Positions 1-8,373 are shown, counted from the stretch's first letter. The stretch: DNA of 64,000 bases from Pseudomonas sp. SID14000 (GCF_002165135.1 NZ_NFZQ01000004.1:310001-374000); one strand, 5' to 3'. Translations and numbers: made by a program. Notes: generated from the letters alone by a model not told the origin.

Positions 1-1
1 C

Positions 2-1348
2 CTACAGGAACCAGCGGTATTCGCGGGCATCGATGTGGCGCATGAAGTCCAGTTGCTCCTGGTATTTGTTCTCGCAATAGACCATCACGAACTCACTGCC
101 CAGGCCCTCGTTGATCACCGGGTGGTGACGCATGGCGGCCAGCGCACTGAAGGCATCCTTGGGGAAATCGATGCCGCTCTGGCGGTTGTCGTTCAGCGGG
201 GCGATCGGTTCGACGCCACGATCCAGGCCATACTCCATTCCGGTCAGAATGGCCGCCAGCACCAGGTACGGGTTGGCATCGGCACCGGCAATGCGGTGTT
301 CGATGCGCAGGTTGCGCGGGTCGGAGTCGGGGATGCGAATGCACGCATCGCGATCCTCGAAGCCCCAACTGGCCTTGCTCGCCGCGTTGACCATGGCGCC
401 GTAACGGCGGTAGGCATTGTGGTTCGGGGCGAAGATCGGCATGCAGTGGGGCAGCAGCTCCAGGCACCCTGCCACCGCATGGCGCAGCTTGCGCTGTTGA
501 TCTCCGGCCAGGATGTTGTTGCCAGCGTCGTCGTACAGGCTGACGTGCACATGCATGCCGCTGCCCGGCGCGTCGAGGTACGGCTTGCTCATGAAGCTGG
601 CTCGGTAGCCGTGTTTCATCGCAATACCGCGGGTACTGCGGCAGAACATCGCCGACCAGTCCGCCGCGCTCAGGGCATCGTCACTGTGGGAGAAGTTGAT
701 CTCGAACTGGCCTGGGCCCAGCTCCGCGGTGATGACGTTCGCCGGCACACCCTGCTCGTTGGCGCCATCGACCATCTCGTGCAGCACCGGTGCAAAGCGT
801 GACAGCCGCTCGATGTGCATGTTCGGCTGGTCGTCGTGGTCATCGGTCGCCTTGTCGCGTGGGTACTGTGGCAGGCCATTATCGAGCTTGCGGTCGAACA
901 GGTAGAACTCCAGCTCGAAGGCCACTACCGGACGGATGCCGCGCCTGGCCAGACGCTGGATCACCCGGGCCAGCACTTCACGGGGCTCGAACTCGATAGG
1001 CTTGGCGGTGCCGTCGGAGGTGATGAGCATCTGCGCGATCACTTCCTTTTCCCAGCGCACCGGTTTGAGGGTACCCGGCACCAGGCGGCGGGCGGCATCC
1101 GGGTCACCATCGGCGAAGCAGTAGTCACCGATTGGGTAGAGGCCACCCTGGGTGCCCAGCAGCACGCAGTTCTGCGGCAACTTCAGCGGCGTGCCGGCTG
1201 CGACTTTTTCCAGCATGTCGATGGGGTAGCGCTTGCCGTAGAAGTGCCCGGGGATATCCAGTGCAATCAGGTCGACATAACGTATTTCTGGGTGTTCTGC
1301 TCGGAACGAGCGCACTTCAGTCAGCAGATCCGGAAAGACGACACTCAT
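2..1348 (-). CDS. Glutamine synthetase family protein, probable gamma-glutamylpolyamine synthetase (PuuA/PauA type)
   Basis: A 448-residue member of the glutamine synthetase family that ends with TAG at the very left edge of the window, so it is complete. Visible family motifs are the metal-binding FELEFYLFD (E145, E147), AELGPGQFEIN near 208-218, the MHVHVSL segment (H266, H268), NAYRRYGA near 311-318 and NLRIEHRIAG near 346-355. Members of this subclass ligate glutamate to putrescine or other amines as the first step of the gamma-glutamyl polyamine route; cytoplasmic. The start ATG has an AAGGA-type ribosome site. It lies 27 bp behind an XRE-cupin regulator on the same strand, the usual company of polyamine-catabolic synthetases. 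The exact amine substrate cannot be read from sequence; biosynthetic GlnA is unlikely given the divergence and context. Confidence 0.85.
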   Translation of the reverse strand: MSVVFPDLLTEVRSFRAEHPEIRYVDLIALDIPGHFYGKRYPIDMLEKVAAGTPLKLPQNCVLLGTQGGLYPIGDYCFADGDPDAARRLVPGTLKPVRWEKEVIAQMLITSDGTAKPIEFEPREVLARVIQRLARRGIRPVVAFELEFYLFDRKLDNGLPQYPRDKATDDHDDQPNMHIERLSRFAPVLHEMVDGANEQGVPANVITAELGPGQFEINFSHSDDALSAADWSAMFCRSTRGIAMKHGYRASFMSKPYLDAPGSGMHVHVSLYDDAGNNILAGDQQRKLRHAVAGCLELLPHCMPIFAPNHNAYRRYGAMVNAASKASWGFEDRDACIRIPDSDPRNLRIEHRIAGADANPYLVLAAILTGMEYGLDRGVEPIAPLNDNRQSGIDFPKDAFSALAAMRHHPVINEGLGSEFVMVYCENKYQEQLDFMRHIDAREYRWFL

Positions 1349-1375
1349 CTTCTTGTCCTTGTGAGGTGAACGAAT

Positions 1376-1930
1376 TCAATTGAAGACCCAGAGCACGCGG
1401 GCGGTTTTTTCCGTCAGGTTGGCGTAACGGAACTGCGCGTGAGGGGGCAACTGGAAGCAGTCGTTGGCCTGCAGGGTCACGGCGTCGCCGTGGTCCAGCC
1501 ATACCGTGAGTTCGCCTTCGAGCACGAAACAGCCCTGCTCCGAACGGTCAGTCAGATACAGCTCGCCACTGCTGGCGCCTGGCTCTAGATGGCTGTCGAG
1601 CATGGAGAACGCGCCAGATATGGTGGGTGAAGCCAGCACATCGGTGATGCCCGACTCGAGGTACAGCGTCCGCCGTTCGTGGGGGCGCGTGACCCAGCTG
1701 ATGGTGCGTGGCTTGCTCAGGTTGTAGAAGTACGCGGTTGATACGCCGAGCGCCTCACTGATGGCAGTGAGATCCGCCACCGTAGGGCGCGAAACACCGC
1801 GTTCGACCTGGGACAGGAAGCCGACCGAGCGATTGATGCGCCCGGCCAGTTCGCCCAGGGTCAGGTTCTTGAATTTGCGCAGGTCATGAATAAGGATCGC
1901 GAGGGCTTCAACCTCTTCGTGCATCTTCAT
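1376..1930 (-). CDS. XRE-family transcriptional regulator with C-terminal cupin domain (PuuR/PauR-like)
   Basis: The 184-residue product has an N-terminal helix-turn-helix (about 10-65, with LGELAGRINRSVGFLSQVERG) and a C-terminal cupin (about 110-180, ending in PPHAQFRYANLTEKTARVLWVF). This architecture is that of PuuR/PauR repressors, which sense polyamines through the cupin. The gene precedes the glutamylpolyamine synthetase-like gene by 27 bp on the same strand, so both probably form one transcript. A strongly symmetrical AT-rich palindrome lies immediately upstream (1945-1994) and is the likely autoregulatory operator. Function is inferred from architecture and neighbour; the ligand is not shown. 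Confidence 0.85.
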   Translation of the reverse strand: MKMHEEVEALAILIHDLRKFKNLTLGELAGRINRSVGFLSQVERGVSRPTVADLTAISEALGVSTAYFYNLSKPRTISWVTRPHERRTLYLESGITDVLASPTISGAFSMLDSHLEPGASSGELYLTDRSEQGCFVLEGELTVWLDHGDAVTLQANDCFQLPPHAQFRYANLTEKTARVLWVFN

Positions 1931-1944
1931 CGCTTGAAACTGCC

Positions 1945-1994
1945 GTGAAATTTTTTGAGTTATTTTTCATGAAAAATTACATGAAAAATTTCAC
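1945..1994. promoter_or_regulatory. Nested 50-bp palindrome upstream of the XRE-cupin gene, candidate operator
   Basis: Outer arms GTGAAATTTTT (1945-1955) and AAAAATTTCAC (1984-1994) are exact inverted repeats, and an inner exact 16-bp palindrome ATTTTTCATGAAAAAT (1962-1977) has the same centre (1969.5). It lies 15 bp upstream of the regulator start. Such nested dyads suit a dimeric or tetrameric XRE-cupin repressor. Role is inferred. Confidence 0.6.
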
Positions 1995-2089
1995 GAGTCA
2001 AGCCGAACCTGAAAACGGGAAGCCGCGCATGGAGATGTGGGGGGCAACAAGTAGCGAAGAGGCGTAACGAGAAAAGTACCTTGAAGCCC

Positions 2090-2689
2090 TCAGGACGCGA
2101 GGGCTTGCGAACGCTGCCGCACCGGCATCTGATAGCGGTGCGGTTGCTGCCAGGCCAGCTGTGCCTGGACATCGACCGCCGCATCCATCACTTTCTGCGC
2201 CCAGTTCTCATCCTTCGGGCACACCACCACCACACGAAAACCGTGGTCGACGCCTTCCAGCCGCACACCCTCGGAATCATCGACATGCAAGTCGATATCG
2301 AAGGCCGACGGCAACTTCGAGGGTGCATTCTCAAGCCCGTTCACGGCCAGGATATGCTGGTGCCGGTCACTGTTGACCACGCCATCGACACGGATGCCGT
2401 AGAGCATCAACCAACGGCGGATGTAGGACGGCGTGCGCCCCGACGAGGTGTAGATCCAGATGCTGCAGCCCTGGCGGCGCAGGTCGCGGATCAGCGACCG
2501 CGTGCCACTGCGCAGGGGTTCACCCAACCAGCGGTGGACGAACGCTGGCAACTTGCTGTCCTCGGCGGCGGCGTGGTCGGCCTGGCAGGCGAGCGTATCG
2601 TCGATATCGAAAGAAATGCGTACCTGCGGGCGATTGAACGTACGCTCGATGGCTTGCCGCCCGCGCTGGAGCAGTGACGACCTTTGCAT
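2090..2689 (-). CDS. HAD-superfamily hydrolase-like protein
   Basis: The 199-residue protein has the HAD nucleophile motif FDIDDTL (D28, D30, T32), a motif-II-like IWIYTSSGRTP and an acidic late motif DLHVDDSEG, so it is probably a phosphatase or phosphotransferase of the HAD fold; no substrate can be named. The chosen ATG at 2689 overlaps the TGA of the upstream Fic-like gene (TGATG) and has a GAGAGG site 8 nt away; an ATG three codons upstream lacks such spacing. The coupling suggests both proteins act together. The preceding region to the XRE gene (1931-2089) holds only the palindrome. Confidence 0.7.
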   Translation of the reverse strand: MQRSSLLQRGRQAIERTFNRPQVRISFDIDDTLACQADHAAAEDSKLPAFVHRWLGEPLRSGTRSLIRDLRRQGCSIWIYTSSGRTPSYIRRWLMLYGIRVDGVVNSDRHQHILAVNGLENAPSKLPSAFDIDLHVDDSEGVRLEGVDHGFRVVVVCPKDENWAQKVMDAAVDVQAQLAWQQPHRYQMPVRQRSQALAS

Positions 2690-3387
2690 CAGCGGCACCT
2701 CTCGCGTGCAGGCACGGCCGTTCCGCTCAGGAAGAACTTGCCGGGCTTGGGTGCGTTCGCTTCAAGGAAAGCTGCATACTTTTTCTTGATCTTGGGTAAT
2801 TCGTACAAAGCCTTGACACCATGCTTGGCGGAGTTGCGTATGACCGAGGACGGGTTGAAGTAACCCTCGGCGTTGTCCAGCGACAGCACGAATGGGGGTA
2901 GCCCGGCGCGCATCAGCAAGTAGCTGACAATGAGCGACCCCGTGCGGTTGTTGCCTTCGATGAACAGCTGCGGCTTGCTGAGAATTCGAACGTAGACACC
3001 CGCCGCGCGCTTCCAGATCGAGTCGCTGCCATAAGAGCAATACCAGTTGTAGAGGTCCTTGATGCCGCCCTCCACATTATTGAAAAAGTGCGCCTCGGTC
3101 GCCGCCAGGTGCGGGGCAAACTCCAGCCTGCGTGCCGGGTCGCTGCCGCACAGCACAGTGGCATTGATCTCCAGCATCAGGTTCAGTTGCTGAAGGTCGA
3201 ACAGGTCGACACCCCGGGCGACATAGTCGTCAATCAGGGCATAGCCTTCAACCACATTCAGCAGCACCTCGTCGGTAAACGGATCCCGCGGTTCGGTGAA
3301 GTGCTGGCTGAGTTCGGCAAAGCGGGCCTGCACCTCGCGCAGTGCGCGCTCTACCGCTGGCAGATCAAGACGACGCGTCGATCGCAT
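2689..3387 (-). CDS. Fic/DOC-like protein with degenerate catalytic motif
   Basis: The 232-residue product resembles Fic-fold proteins through the segment QLFIEGNNRTG (140-150), which aligns with the Fic motif HPFx(D/E)GN(G/K)R. The catalytic histidine position is Gln140 and the second glycine of GNG is Asn147, while the acidic residue, GN and Arg148 are kept. Canonical Fic enzymes transfer AMP or similar groups to hydroxyl side chains using that histidine, so this protein is either inactive, a binder, or uses altered chemistry. The start at 3387 has AGGGA 9-10 nt upstream; the frame stays open to 3474 but over the hairpin downstream of pstB. It is coupled to the HAD gene and sits where phoU follows pstB in many Pst operons. 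Confidence 0.65.
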   Translation of the reverse strand: MRSTRRLDLPAVERALREVQARFAELSQHFTEPRDPFTDEVLLNVVEGYALIDDYVARGVDLFDLQQLNLMLEINATVLCGSDPARRLEFAPHLAATEAHFFNNVEGGIKDLYNWYCSYGSDSIWKRAAGVYVRILSKPQLFIEGNNRTGSLIVSYLLMRAGLPPFVLSLDNAEGYFNPSSVIRNSAKHGVKALYELPKIKKKYAAFLEANAPKPGKFFLSGTAVPARERCR

Positions 3388-3425
3388 TGGAAATCCCTGG
3401 TAACACTTGACGGAAGGTAATGCGG

Positions 3426-3460
3426 CCAGGTGTTGCAGCCTTCCTGACTGCAACACCTGG
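3426..3460 (-). terminator. Stem-loop 21 bp downstream of pstB
   Basis: CCAGGTGTTGCAG (3426-3438) and CTGCAACACCTGG (3448-3460) form a perfect 13-bp stem with a 9-nt loop. No T-tract follows on the minus strand, so it may terminate weakly, stabilise the pst mRNA 3' end, or separate pstB from the Fic-like gene. Confidence 0.6.
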
Positions 3461-3480
3461 CTACCTTGGCACATACGGCC

Positions 3481-4299
3481 TCAGCTGAACTTGCCGCTGA
3501 TGTAGTCGGCGGTCAGCTGTTCACGCGGGTTCTGGAAAATCTGCGTGGTCGGGCCCATCTCGACCAGGTAGCCGGTGCGGGTGCCCTTGGAAATGTCGAC
3601 CGAGAAGAACGCGGTGGTATCTGCCACACGAATCGCCTGCTGCATGTTATGGGTCACCAGGGCGATGGTGTAGTCCTTCTTCAGCTCGACCATCAGCTCC
3701 TCCACCCGGCGGGTGGCAATCGGGTCGAGCGCCGAGCAGGGCTCGTCCAGCAGCAGCACTTCCGGCTCGGTGGCGATGGCGCGGGCGATACACAGACGCT
3801 GCTGCTGGCCGCCGGACAGGGCCAGGCCGCTGACCTTGAGCTTGTCCTTCACTTCGTCCCACAGCGCGGCGCCCTGCAGCGCGTGCTTGACGCGGTCGCC
3901 GATGTCGCCCTTGTAGCGGTTCAGGCGCAGGCCGAAGGCGACGTTGTCGAAGATGCTCATCGAGAACGGGTTGGGCTGCTGGAACACCATGCCGATGTAG
4001 CGGCGCACCACCACAGGGTCGACGCCTTTGCCGTAGACGTCCTGGCCCAGGAAGTGCACGTGCCCTTCGAAGCGGAAGCCCTTCACCAGGTCGTTCATGC
4101 GGTTGAGGCTACGCAGCACGGTACTTTTGCCGCAGCCCGAAGGCCCGATGAAACCGGTGATCTCGTTCTTCCTGATCGGTACATGGCTGTCGCGAACGGC
4201 CATGAAATTGCCGTAGAAGATCTTGTCCAGCTTGCAGTCCATGACAATGGGGGCTTCGCTGACCACGGGAGCGGCTTTTGGCGCAGTGGATACGTTCAA
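3481..4299 (-). CDS. pstB: Phosphate ABC transporter ATP-binding protein PstB
   Basis: A 272-residue ABC ATPase with Walker [11 protein letters not shown]-loop region VFQQPNPF, signature LSGGQQQR and Walker [13 protein letters not shown], followed by the H-loop LVTHNMQQA. These and the PstB-typical [12 protein letters not shown] identify the phosphate importer ATPase, which powers the PstCA channel at the inner membrane. The reading frame begins with TTG at 4299, preceded by AAAGGGAG at 9-nt spacing and only 18 bp after the pstA stop; the next ATG (MDCKLDK) would remove the N-terminal 19 residues. Last gene of pstSCAB; no phoU follows, a Fic-like gene does. Confidence 0.95.
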   Translation of the reverse strand: MNVSTAPKAAPVVSEAPIVMDCKLDKIFYGNFMAVRDSHVPIRKNEITGFIGPSGCGKSTVLRSLNRMNDLVKGFRFEGHVHFLGQDVYGKGVDPVVVRRYIGMVFQQPNPFSMSIFDNVAFGLRLNRYKGDIGDRVKHALQGAALWDEVKDKLKVSGLALSGGQQQRLCIARAIATEPEVLLLDEPCSALDPIATRRVEELMVELKKDYTIALVTHNMQQAIRVADTTAFFSVDISKGTRTGYLVEMGPTTQIFQNPREQLTADYISGKFS

Positions 4300-4317
4300 G
4301 TTCGGATGCTCCCTTTC

Positions 4318-5211
4318 TCAATACTTGGGCTTGCCGAATACTCGGCTCAGAATGTTGATTACCAGCACGATCATCACCAATACCAGCGAGGCTGCCCAGG
4401 CGAGCTCGAGTTGGTTGTCGAATGGCATGCCGGAGAAGTTGTAGATCAGTACGGCAAGCGAGGCCGTCGGGTTCATGACCGCCAGGTCGCCGTCATGCAG
4501 GATCCAGTAGTTGCTGAACAGCGCGGTGAACAGCAGCGGCGCAGTCTCGCCGGCGGCACGGGCCACGGCCAGCATGACGCCGGTCAGGATGGCCGGCAGG
4601 CCGGTAGGCAGGACGATTTTCCAGATCACCTGGGCACGGGTGCAGCCCATGCCGTAGGCGGCATCCTTCATGATCTTGGGCACCATCTTCATGGACTCTT
4701 CAGCAGTCAGCACGACGATGGGCAGCATCAGTACCGCCAAGGCCACGCCGCCAGCCGGCGCGGAGTAGGTGCCGGTGGTCATCACCACCAGGGCGTAGGC
4801 GAATACGCCGGCCAGGATCGACGGCAGGCCGGTGAGCATCTTGGCGGCAAAGCGCGCGGCGTTGGCCAGCTTGCTGTCCGGGCCGAGTTCGGCCAGGAAC
4901 ACCGCGGCAAGGATACCGACCGGCACGGCGATGGCGGCAGCAATGCCGACCATGACGAAGGTACCGGCCATGGCGTTGCCAAAGCCCCCGCCCATTTCGA
5001 AGCCGGTGGGTGGCAGCTCGGTGAACACCTCCAGGTTGAGGCGTGCACCGCCGCGGGTGATCAGCATGTACAGCACGGAAATCAGCGGCACGCTGGCCAC
5101 CAGTGCCGCAAACCATGCCAGCGTGGTCAACACCAGGCTGCGCAGGGAACGGCCTTCCAGCTTGCGCTGCAGGCTGGGCAACGCGTTTGCAGGGGTGGTG
5201 AGGTTAGTCAT
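4318..5211 (-). CDS. pstA: Phosphate ABC transporter permease PstA
   Basis: The 297-residue integral membrane protein has about six hydrophobic helices and the PstA signature around ILTGVMLAVARAAGETAPLLFTALFSN, including the EAA-like loop PKIMKDAAYGMGCTRAQVIWKIVLPTGLPAI that docks on PstB. With PstC it forms the phosphate channel in the inner membrane. Its ATG shares one base with the pstC stop codon (TAATG), so translation is coupled. Length and order agree with family members. Confidence 0.95.
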   Translation of the reverse strand: MTNLTTPANALPSLQRKLEGRSLRSLVLTTLAWFAALVASVPLISVLYMLITRGGARLNLEVFTELPPTGFEMGGGFGNAMAGTFVMVGIAAAIAVPVGILAAVFLAELGPDSKLANAARFAAKMLTGLPSILAGVFAYALVVMTTGTYSAPAGGVALAVLMLPIVVLTAEESMKMVPKIMKDAAYGMGCTRAQVIWKIVLPTGLPAILTGVMLAVARAAGETAPLLFTALFSNYWILHDGDLAVMNPTASLAVLIYNFSGMPFDNQLELAWAASLVLVMIVLVINILSRVFGKPKY

Positions 5212-6176
5212 TATTTGTTACCCCGCTGGGCGTAGAGCATGATCATCGAGCCGAGCACGTTCACCAGCAGGGTGATGAACATCAGTACCAGTGCGGCGTA
5301 CATCAGCACCTCGACCTCGTTCGGGCCGGCCTCCGGGAAGTTCAGGGCCAGCAAGGCCGCCAGCGTGTTGGCCGGGGCGAACAAGGACAGGGAAATGTTG
5401 TTGGCATTGCCCACCAGCATGGCCAGCGCCATGGTTTCACCCAGCGCACGGCCCAGGCCGAGCACCAGCGAACCGAAGATGCCGGTGGCTGCCGATGGCA
5501 CCATTACCTTGAGGATGGCCTCCCAATGGGTGGCGCCCAGGCCGTAGGCGGCCTGTTTGGTCTTCATCGGCACGCTGGTCAGGGCGTCCTGCGAAACGGC
5601 GGCGATGGTCGGCAGGATCATGATCGCCAGCACCAGCGCGGCAGGCAGCAGCCCGGGGCCGCTCAGGGAAGTGCCGAAAAAGGGAATCCAGCCCAGCTCG
5701 CTGTTCAGCCAGGTGGTCAGCGGGCGAATGGCCGGGATGACCACATAGATCCCCCACAGGCCATAGACGACGCTGGGGATGGCAGCGAGCAGCTCGACGA
5801 TGGTGCGGAACACCGCCGCCAGCCTGGCCGGGAGGAAGTCCTGGGTCAGGAAGATGGCCATGCTGACGCCGAAGAAACCGGCGATCAACAGGGCGATCAG
5901 GGCGCTGTAGAGCGTGCCCCAGATCGCTGGCAGAATACCGTACTTGCCTTGGTTGACGTCCCAGACACTGCCGAACAGCACGTCAAAGCCGTGCTTCTCG
6001 ATGCCTGGCAGTGCCTTGCGGCCCACTTCGTAGACCAGCGCGAAGACCAGCGCCAGCACCAGCACCACACCGATGCGTGCAAGCGCACGGAAGGTGCGAT
6101 CAACCAGGAAGTCTTTCGCAGACGGTGGCTGGCACGCGGAGTCGGGATTGGCCGGGATGGCGAAAGGAGTGTTCAT
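5211..6176 (-). CDS. pstC: Phosphate ABC transporter permease PstC
   Basis: The 321-residue permease begins with a short cytoplasmic segment followed by a first membrane helix (RIGVVLVLALVFALVYEVG) and further helices. The binding-protein-dependent transport loop (TSVPMKTKQAAYGLGATHWEAILKVMVPSA) and GLGRALGETMALAMLVGN are typical of PstC. The ATG at 6176 gives the normal family N-terminus; the frame is open further upstream but that part is not conserved-looking. It lies 72 bp behind pstS and overlaps pstA by one base. Confidence 0.95.
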   Translation of the reverse strand: MNTPFAIPANPDSACQPPSAKDFLVDRTFRALARIGVVLVLALVFALVYEVGRKALPGIEKHGFDVLFGSVWDVNQGKYGILPAIWGTLYSALIALLIAGFFGVSMAIFLTQDFLPARLAAVFRTIVELLAAIPSVVYGLWGIYVVIPAIRPLTTWLNSELGWIPFFGTSLSGPGLLPAALVLAIMILPTIAAVSQDALTSVPMKTKQAAYGLGATHWEAILKVMVPSAATGIFGSLVLGLGRALGETMALAMLVGNANNISLSLFAPANTLAALLALNFPEAGPNEVEVLMYAALVLMFITLLVNVLGSMIMLYAQRGNK

Positions 6177-6248
6177 TGGCAAGTTCCGGGACAGAGGGCA
6201 AACACACCCGGTATGGCCACCAGACCACACCGGGAGCGCCTGGGCGTG

Positions 6249-7280
6249 TTACTGGATGTTGGCGGACGCTTTGCGTACCTGATCGACAACCGATGGTGGC
6301 AGCGGGATGTAGCCCATCGAGTCGGCGATCTTCTGGCCTTCGGTCAGGCTGTATTCGACCATTTCGCGCATGGCCTTGGCCTTGGCCGGGTTACCGTTGT
6401 CCTTGCGGAAGATCATCCAGGTGTAGGAGGTGATCGGGTAGGACTTGGCACCGTCCGGGTCAGGCAGCCAGGCCACCAGGTTCTCCGGCATCTTCACCGC
6501 CGCCAGCGCCTCGGCGCCGCTCTCGGCGTTCGGCACGACGTATTGGCCGGCCTTGTTCTGCAGCTGGGCGAAGTCGACCTTGGCCAGCTTGGCGAAGCCA
6601 TACTCGATGTAGCCGATGGCGCCTGGGGTCTGGCGGACGGTGGCGGTTACGCCATCGTTCTTCGGCGACTTGATGAACTTGTCGCTGGCCGGCCAGTTGA
6701 CGGTGTTGCCTTCACCCAGCGCTTGCTTGAAGTCAGCGTTGATGGCCGACAGGTGCTTGGTGAATACCGCCGTGGTACCGCTGGAGTCGGCACGCACGAC
6801 CACGGTAATCGGGGTAGCTGGCAGTTTCAGCTCAGGGTTGGCCGCGACGATCTGCGGGTCGTTCCACTGGGTGATCTTGCCGAGGAAGATGTTGGAGTAC
6901 ACATCGCGTGGCAGCTTCAGCCCTTTAGGGTTGCCCGGCAGGTTGTAAGCCAGGACGATTTCACCGGCGGTCATTGGCAGCAACTGCACGCCCTCGCCGA
7001 CCTTGGCGATTTCTTCAGCTTTCATTGCCGAGTCGCTGGCGGCGAAGTCGACGGTTTTATTCAGGAAGTCCTGAACACCCGCCCCGCTCCCCTTGGACTG
7101 GTAGTCAACGGTGACACCGTCGGTTTCCTTGCTGAAGGCCTTGAACCAGGTCAGGTAGATCGGTGCCGGGAAGCTGGCGCCGGAACCGGTCAGGCGGACG
7201 TTCTCTGCGGCAAAGGATGCCGAGGTGGCGCAAAGAGAAACGGCAACGGCAAGTGCAGCAGACTTCATCAGGCGTATCAT
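6249..7280 (-). CDS. pstS: Periplasmic phosphate-binding protein PstS
   Basis: The 343-residue precursor starts MIRLMKSAALAVAVSLCATSASFAAEN, a Sec signal peptide cleaved after SFA. The mature part has PstS hallmarks: LTGSGASFPAPIYLTWF, the phosphate-contacting SKGSGAGVQDF, FAASDSAMK, and RADSSGTTAVFTKHLS. It captures inorganic phosphate in the periplasm for PstCAB. A GGAG site lies 9 nt before the ATG at 7280, and a Pho box lies at 7326-7343, so expression should depend on PhoB under phosphate limitation. P. putida strains normally carry another pst-phoU operon elsewhere; this one has no phoU. Confidence 0.95.
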   Translation of the reverse strand: MIRLMKSAALAVAVSLCATSASFAAENVRLTGSGASFPAPIYLTWFKAFSKETDGVTVDYQSKGSGAGVQDFLNKTVDFAASDSAMKAEEIAKVGEGVQLLPMTAGEIVLAYNLPGNPKGLKLPRDVYSNIFLGKITQWNDPQIVAANPELKLPATPITVVVRADSSGTTAVFTKHLSAINADFKQALGEGNTVNWPASDKFIKSPKNDGVTATVRQTPGAIGYIEYGFAKLAKVDFAQLQNKAGQYVVPNAESGAEALAAVKMPENLVAWLPDPDGAKSYPITSYTWMIFRKDNGNPAKAKAMREMVEYSLTEGQKIADSMGYIPLPPSVVDQVRKASANIQ

Positions 7281-7325
7281 CGAAAAGCGCTCCGTGTGAT
7301 GGCCGGCACACTTTGCAGCAGCAAT

Positions 7326-7343
7326 GTTACAGCTTTGTGACCG
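7326..7343 (-). promoter_or_regulatory. Pho box upstream of pstS
   Basis: On the minus strand the site reads CGGTCAC-AAAG-CTGTAAC, two 7-bp half sites with an 11-bp period matching the PhoB consensus CTGTCAT-N4-CTGTCAT at 10 of 14 positions. It is 46 bp upstream of the pstS ATG, a normal distance when it replaces the -35 element. Confidence 0.75.
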
Positions 7344-7568
7344 CTCAATGGCAGGCCGCATGGTAGAGCCGCCTGAAGGTGCCATCACGGGACCAGAGGG
7401 GCTGGAGCCTTGGAATGCCTGATACTTCAACCCTAAGGCCTTAATGTGTCGATTGAATGACCGTTTTCAGTGCGCGACAGGCTTCATGGCACCGCTCGTC
7501 GATTACCGGGCACTCTGGCGTTACCCCGGCATTCAACCGCTCATGCAAACCAGCCAGGAGTGAATGCC

Positions 7569-7946
7569 ATGCCACGCGGCGCCAAGGACAAGTACACCGA
7601 CAAGCAGAAGCGCAAGGCCGAACATATCGAGGAAAGCTACGAGCACAAAGGCGTGCCGAAAGACCAGGCCGAGGCGCGTGCCTGGGCCACCGTCAACAAA
7701 CAGTCCGGGGGTGGTGAGAAAAAGGGAGGCTCGGGTGAAACCACACCTTCCAGCGAGAAGAGAACTGCCCGTTCGGACTCTGCCAAACGTGCAGCGAAGT
7801 CACGCCAGGGTCATTCCCGCACATCGGGCAGCTCCCTGGAAACCCAAAGCAAGCAAAGCCTGATGAAAGAAGCGCGCAGTAAAAACATCAAGGGGCGCTC
7901 CACCATGACCAAGGCACAATTGGTGCAAGCGCTCGCGCAGGCATGA
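7569..7946 (+). CDS. ChaB-like / Rho-N domain small basic protein (often annotated plasmid stabilization protein)
   Basis: The 125-residue very basic protein begins MPRGAKDKYTDKQKRKAEHIEESYE and continues with GVPKDQAEARAWATVNKQSGGG, a conserved N-terminal module in many Pseudomonas genomes annotated as plasmid stabilization protein. A low-complexity Ser/Lys/Gly linker follows, and the C-terminus (SLMKEARSKNIKGRSTMTKAQLVQALAQ) resembles the Rho N-terminal/SAP-like nucleic-acid-binding fold. The start has AGGAG at 9-nt spacing. Single gene, divergent from pstS. Nucleic-acid binding is plausible; no experimental function is known to me. Confidence 0.7.
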   Translation: MPRGAKDKYTDKQKRKAEHIEESYEHKGVPKDQAEARAWATVNKQSGGGEKKGGSGETTPSSEKRTARSDSAKRAAKSRQGHSRTSGSSLETQSKQSLMKEARSKNIKGRSTMTKAQLVQALAQA

Positions 7947-7994
7947 CGCAAGCCCTGCCTGGCGCGCCCCGTGAAGAACGCAACGCGATGCATG

Positions 7995-8013
7995 GCACCG
8001 GCTAAGCCGGTGC
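7995..8013. terminator. REP-like stem-loop between convergent genes
   Basis: GCACCGGCT-A-AGCCGGTGC is a perfect 9-bp inverted repeat. It lies between two convergent genes ending at 7946 and 8042 and may act as a bidirectional terminator; the CACCGG...CCGGTG core is also typical of pseudomonad REP-associated hairpins (compare 39639-39655). Confidence 0.5.
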
Positions 8014-8041
8014 ACGCGAGGCCCGCAAGGCGTTATCAGCA

Positions 8042-8269
8042 TCAACCATTCCCGGCGATATCCGCCGCATCAGCATCTCGGCAACTGTTTCGGGACGCGC
8101 ATACGAATTCCGCCTCGGCGCGTGTCGGGTAGTTAAGGGTCAGGCGCAGCTTTTCTTGTGTGTCATAAAGGTCATAACCCTCCCCTAACGTCACGGGGAA
8201 GCCAAGACTGCGAGGGTAAATCTCTTTCTTGAGCGGCACAGCGGGAACCACAACAAATCGTGTCTGCAT
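8042..8269 (-). CDS. Small hypothetical protein
   Basis: A 75-residue soluble protein starting MQTRFVVVPAVPLKKEIYPRSLGFPVTLGEGYDLYD, with the C-terminal part RAEAEFVCASRNSCRDADAADIAG. I do not recognise the family. The ATG at 8269 is preferred because GGAGG lies 8 nt upstream, whereas the ATG two codons earlier overlaps the ribosome site. It has no obvious operon partner; the MAPEG gene ends 104 bp upstream on the same strand. Confidence 0.6.
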   Translation of the reverse strand: MQTRFVVVPAVPLKKEIYPRSLGFPVTLGEGYDLYDTQEKLRLTLNYPTRAEAEFVCASRNSCRDADAADIAGNG

Positions 8270-8373
8270 GATCATCCCCTCCCGACCCTTAGTATTAGTA
8301 CCGTTACAGGGAAGCATCAAGTTGACTCATGCAAACAATCGCAACGTCTCTGTGTCCCGACAGCCAGGCGGTG

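Noticed and set aside
3466..5235. Long open frame (about 590 codons) on the plus strand opposite pstB/pstA
   Set aside because: It lies antisense to clear pst genes and its His/Gln/Gly-rich composition is the mirror of GC-rich codon bias; no ribosome site or family motif.
5526..7340. Plus-strand open frame of about 600 codons opposite pstC/pstS
   Set aside because: Same antisense artefact; no motifs.
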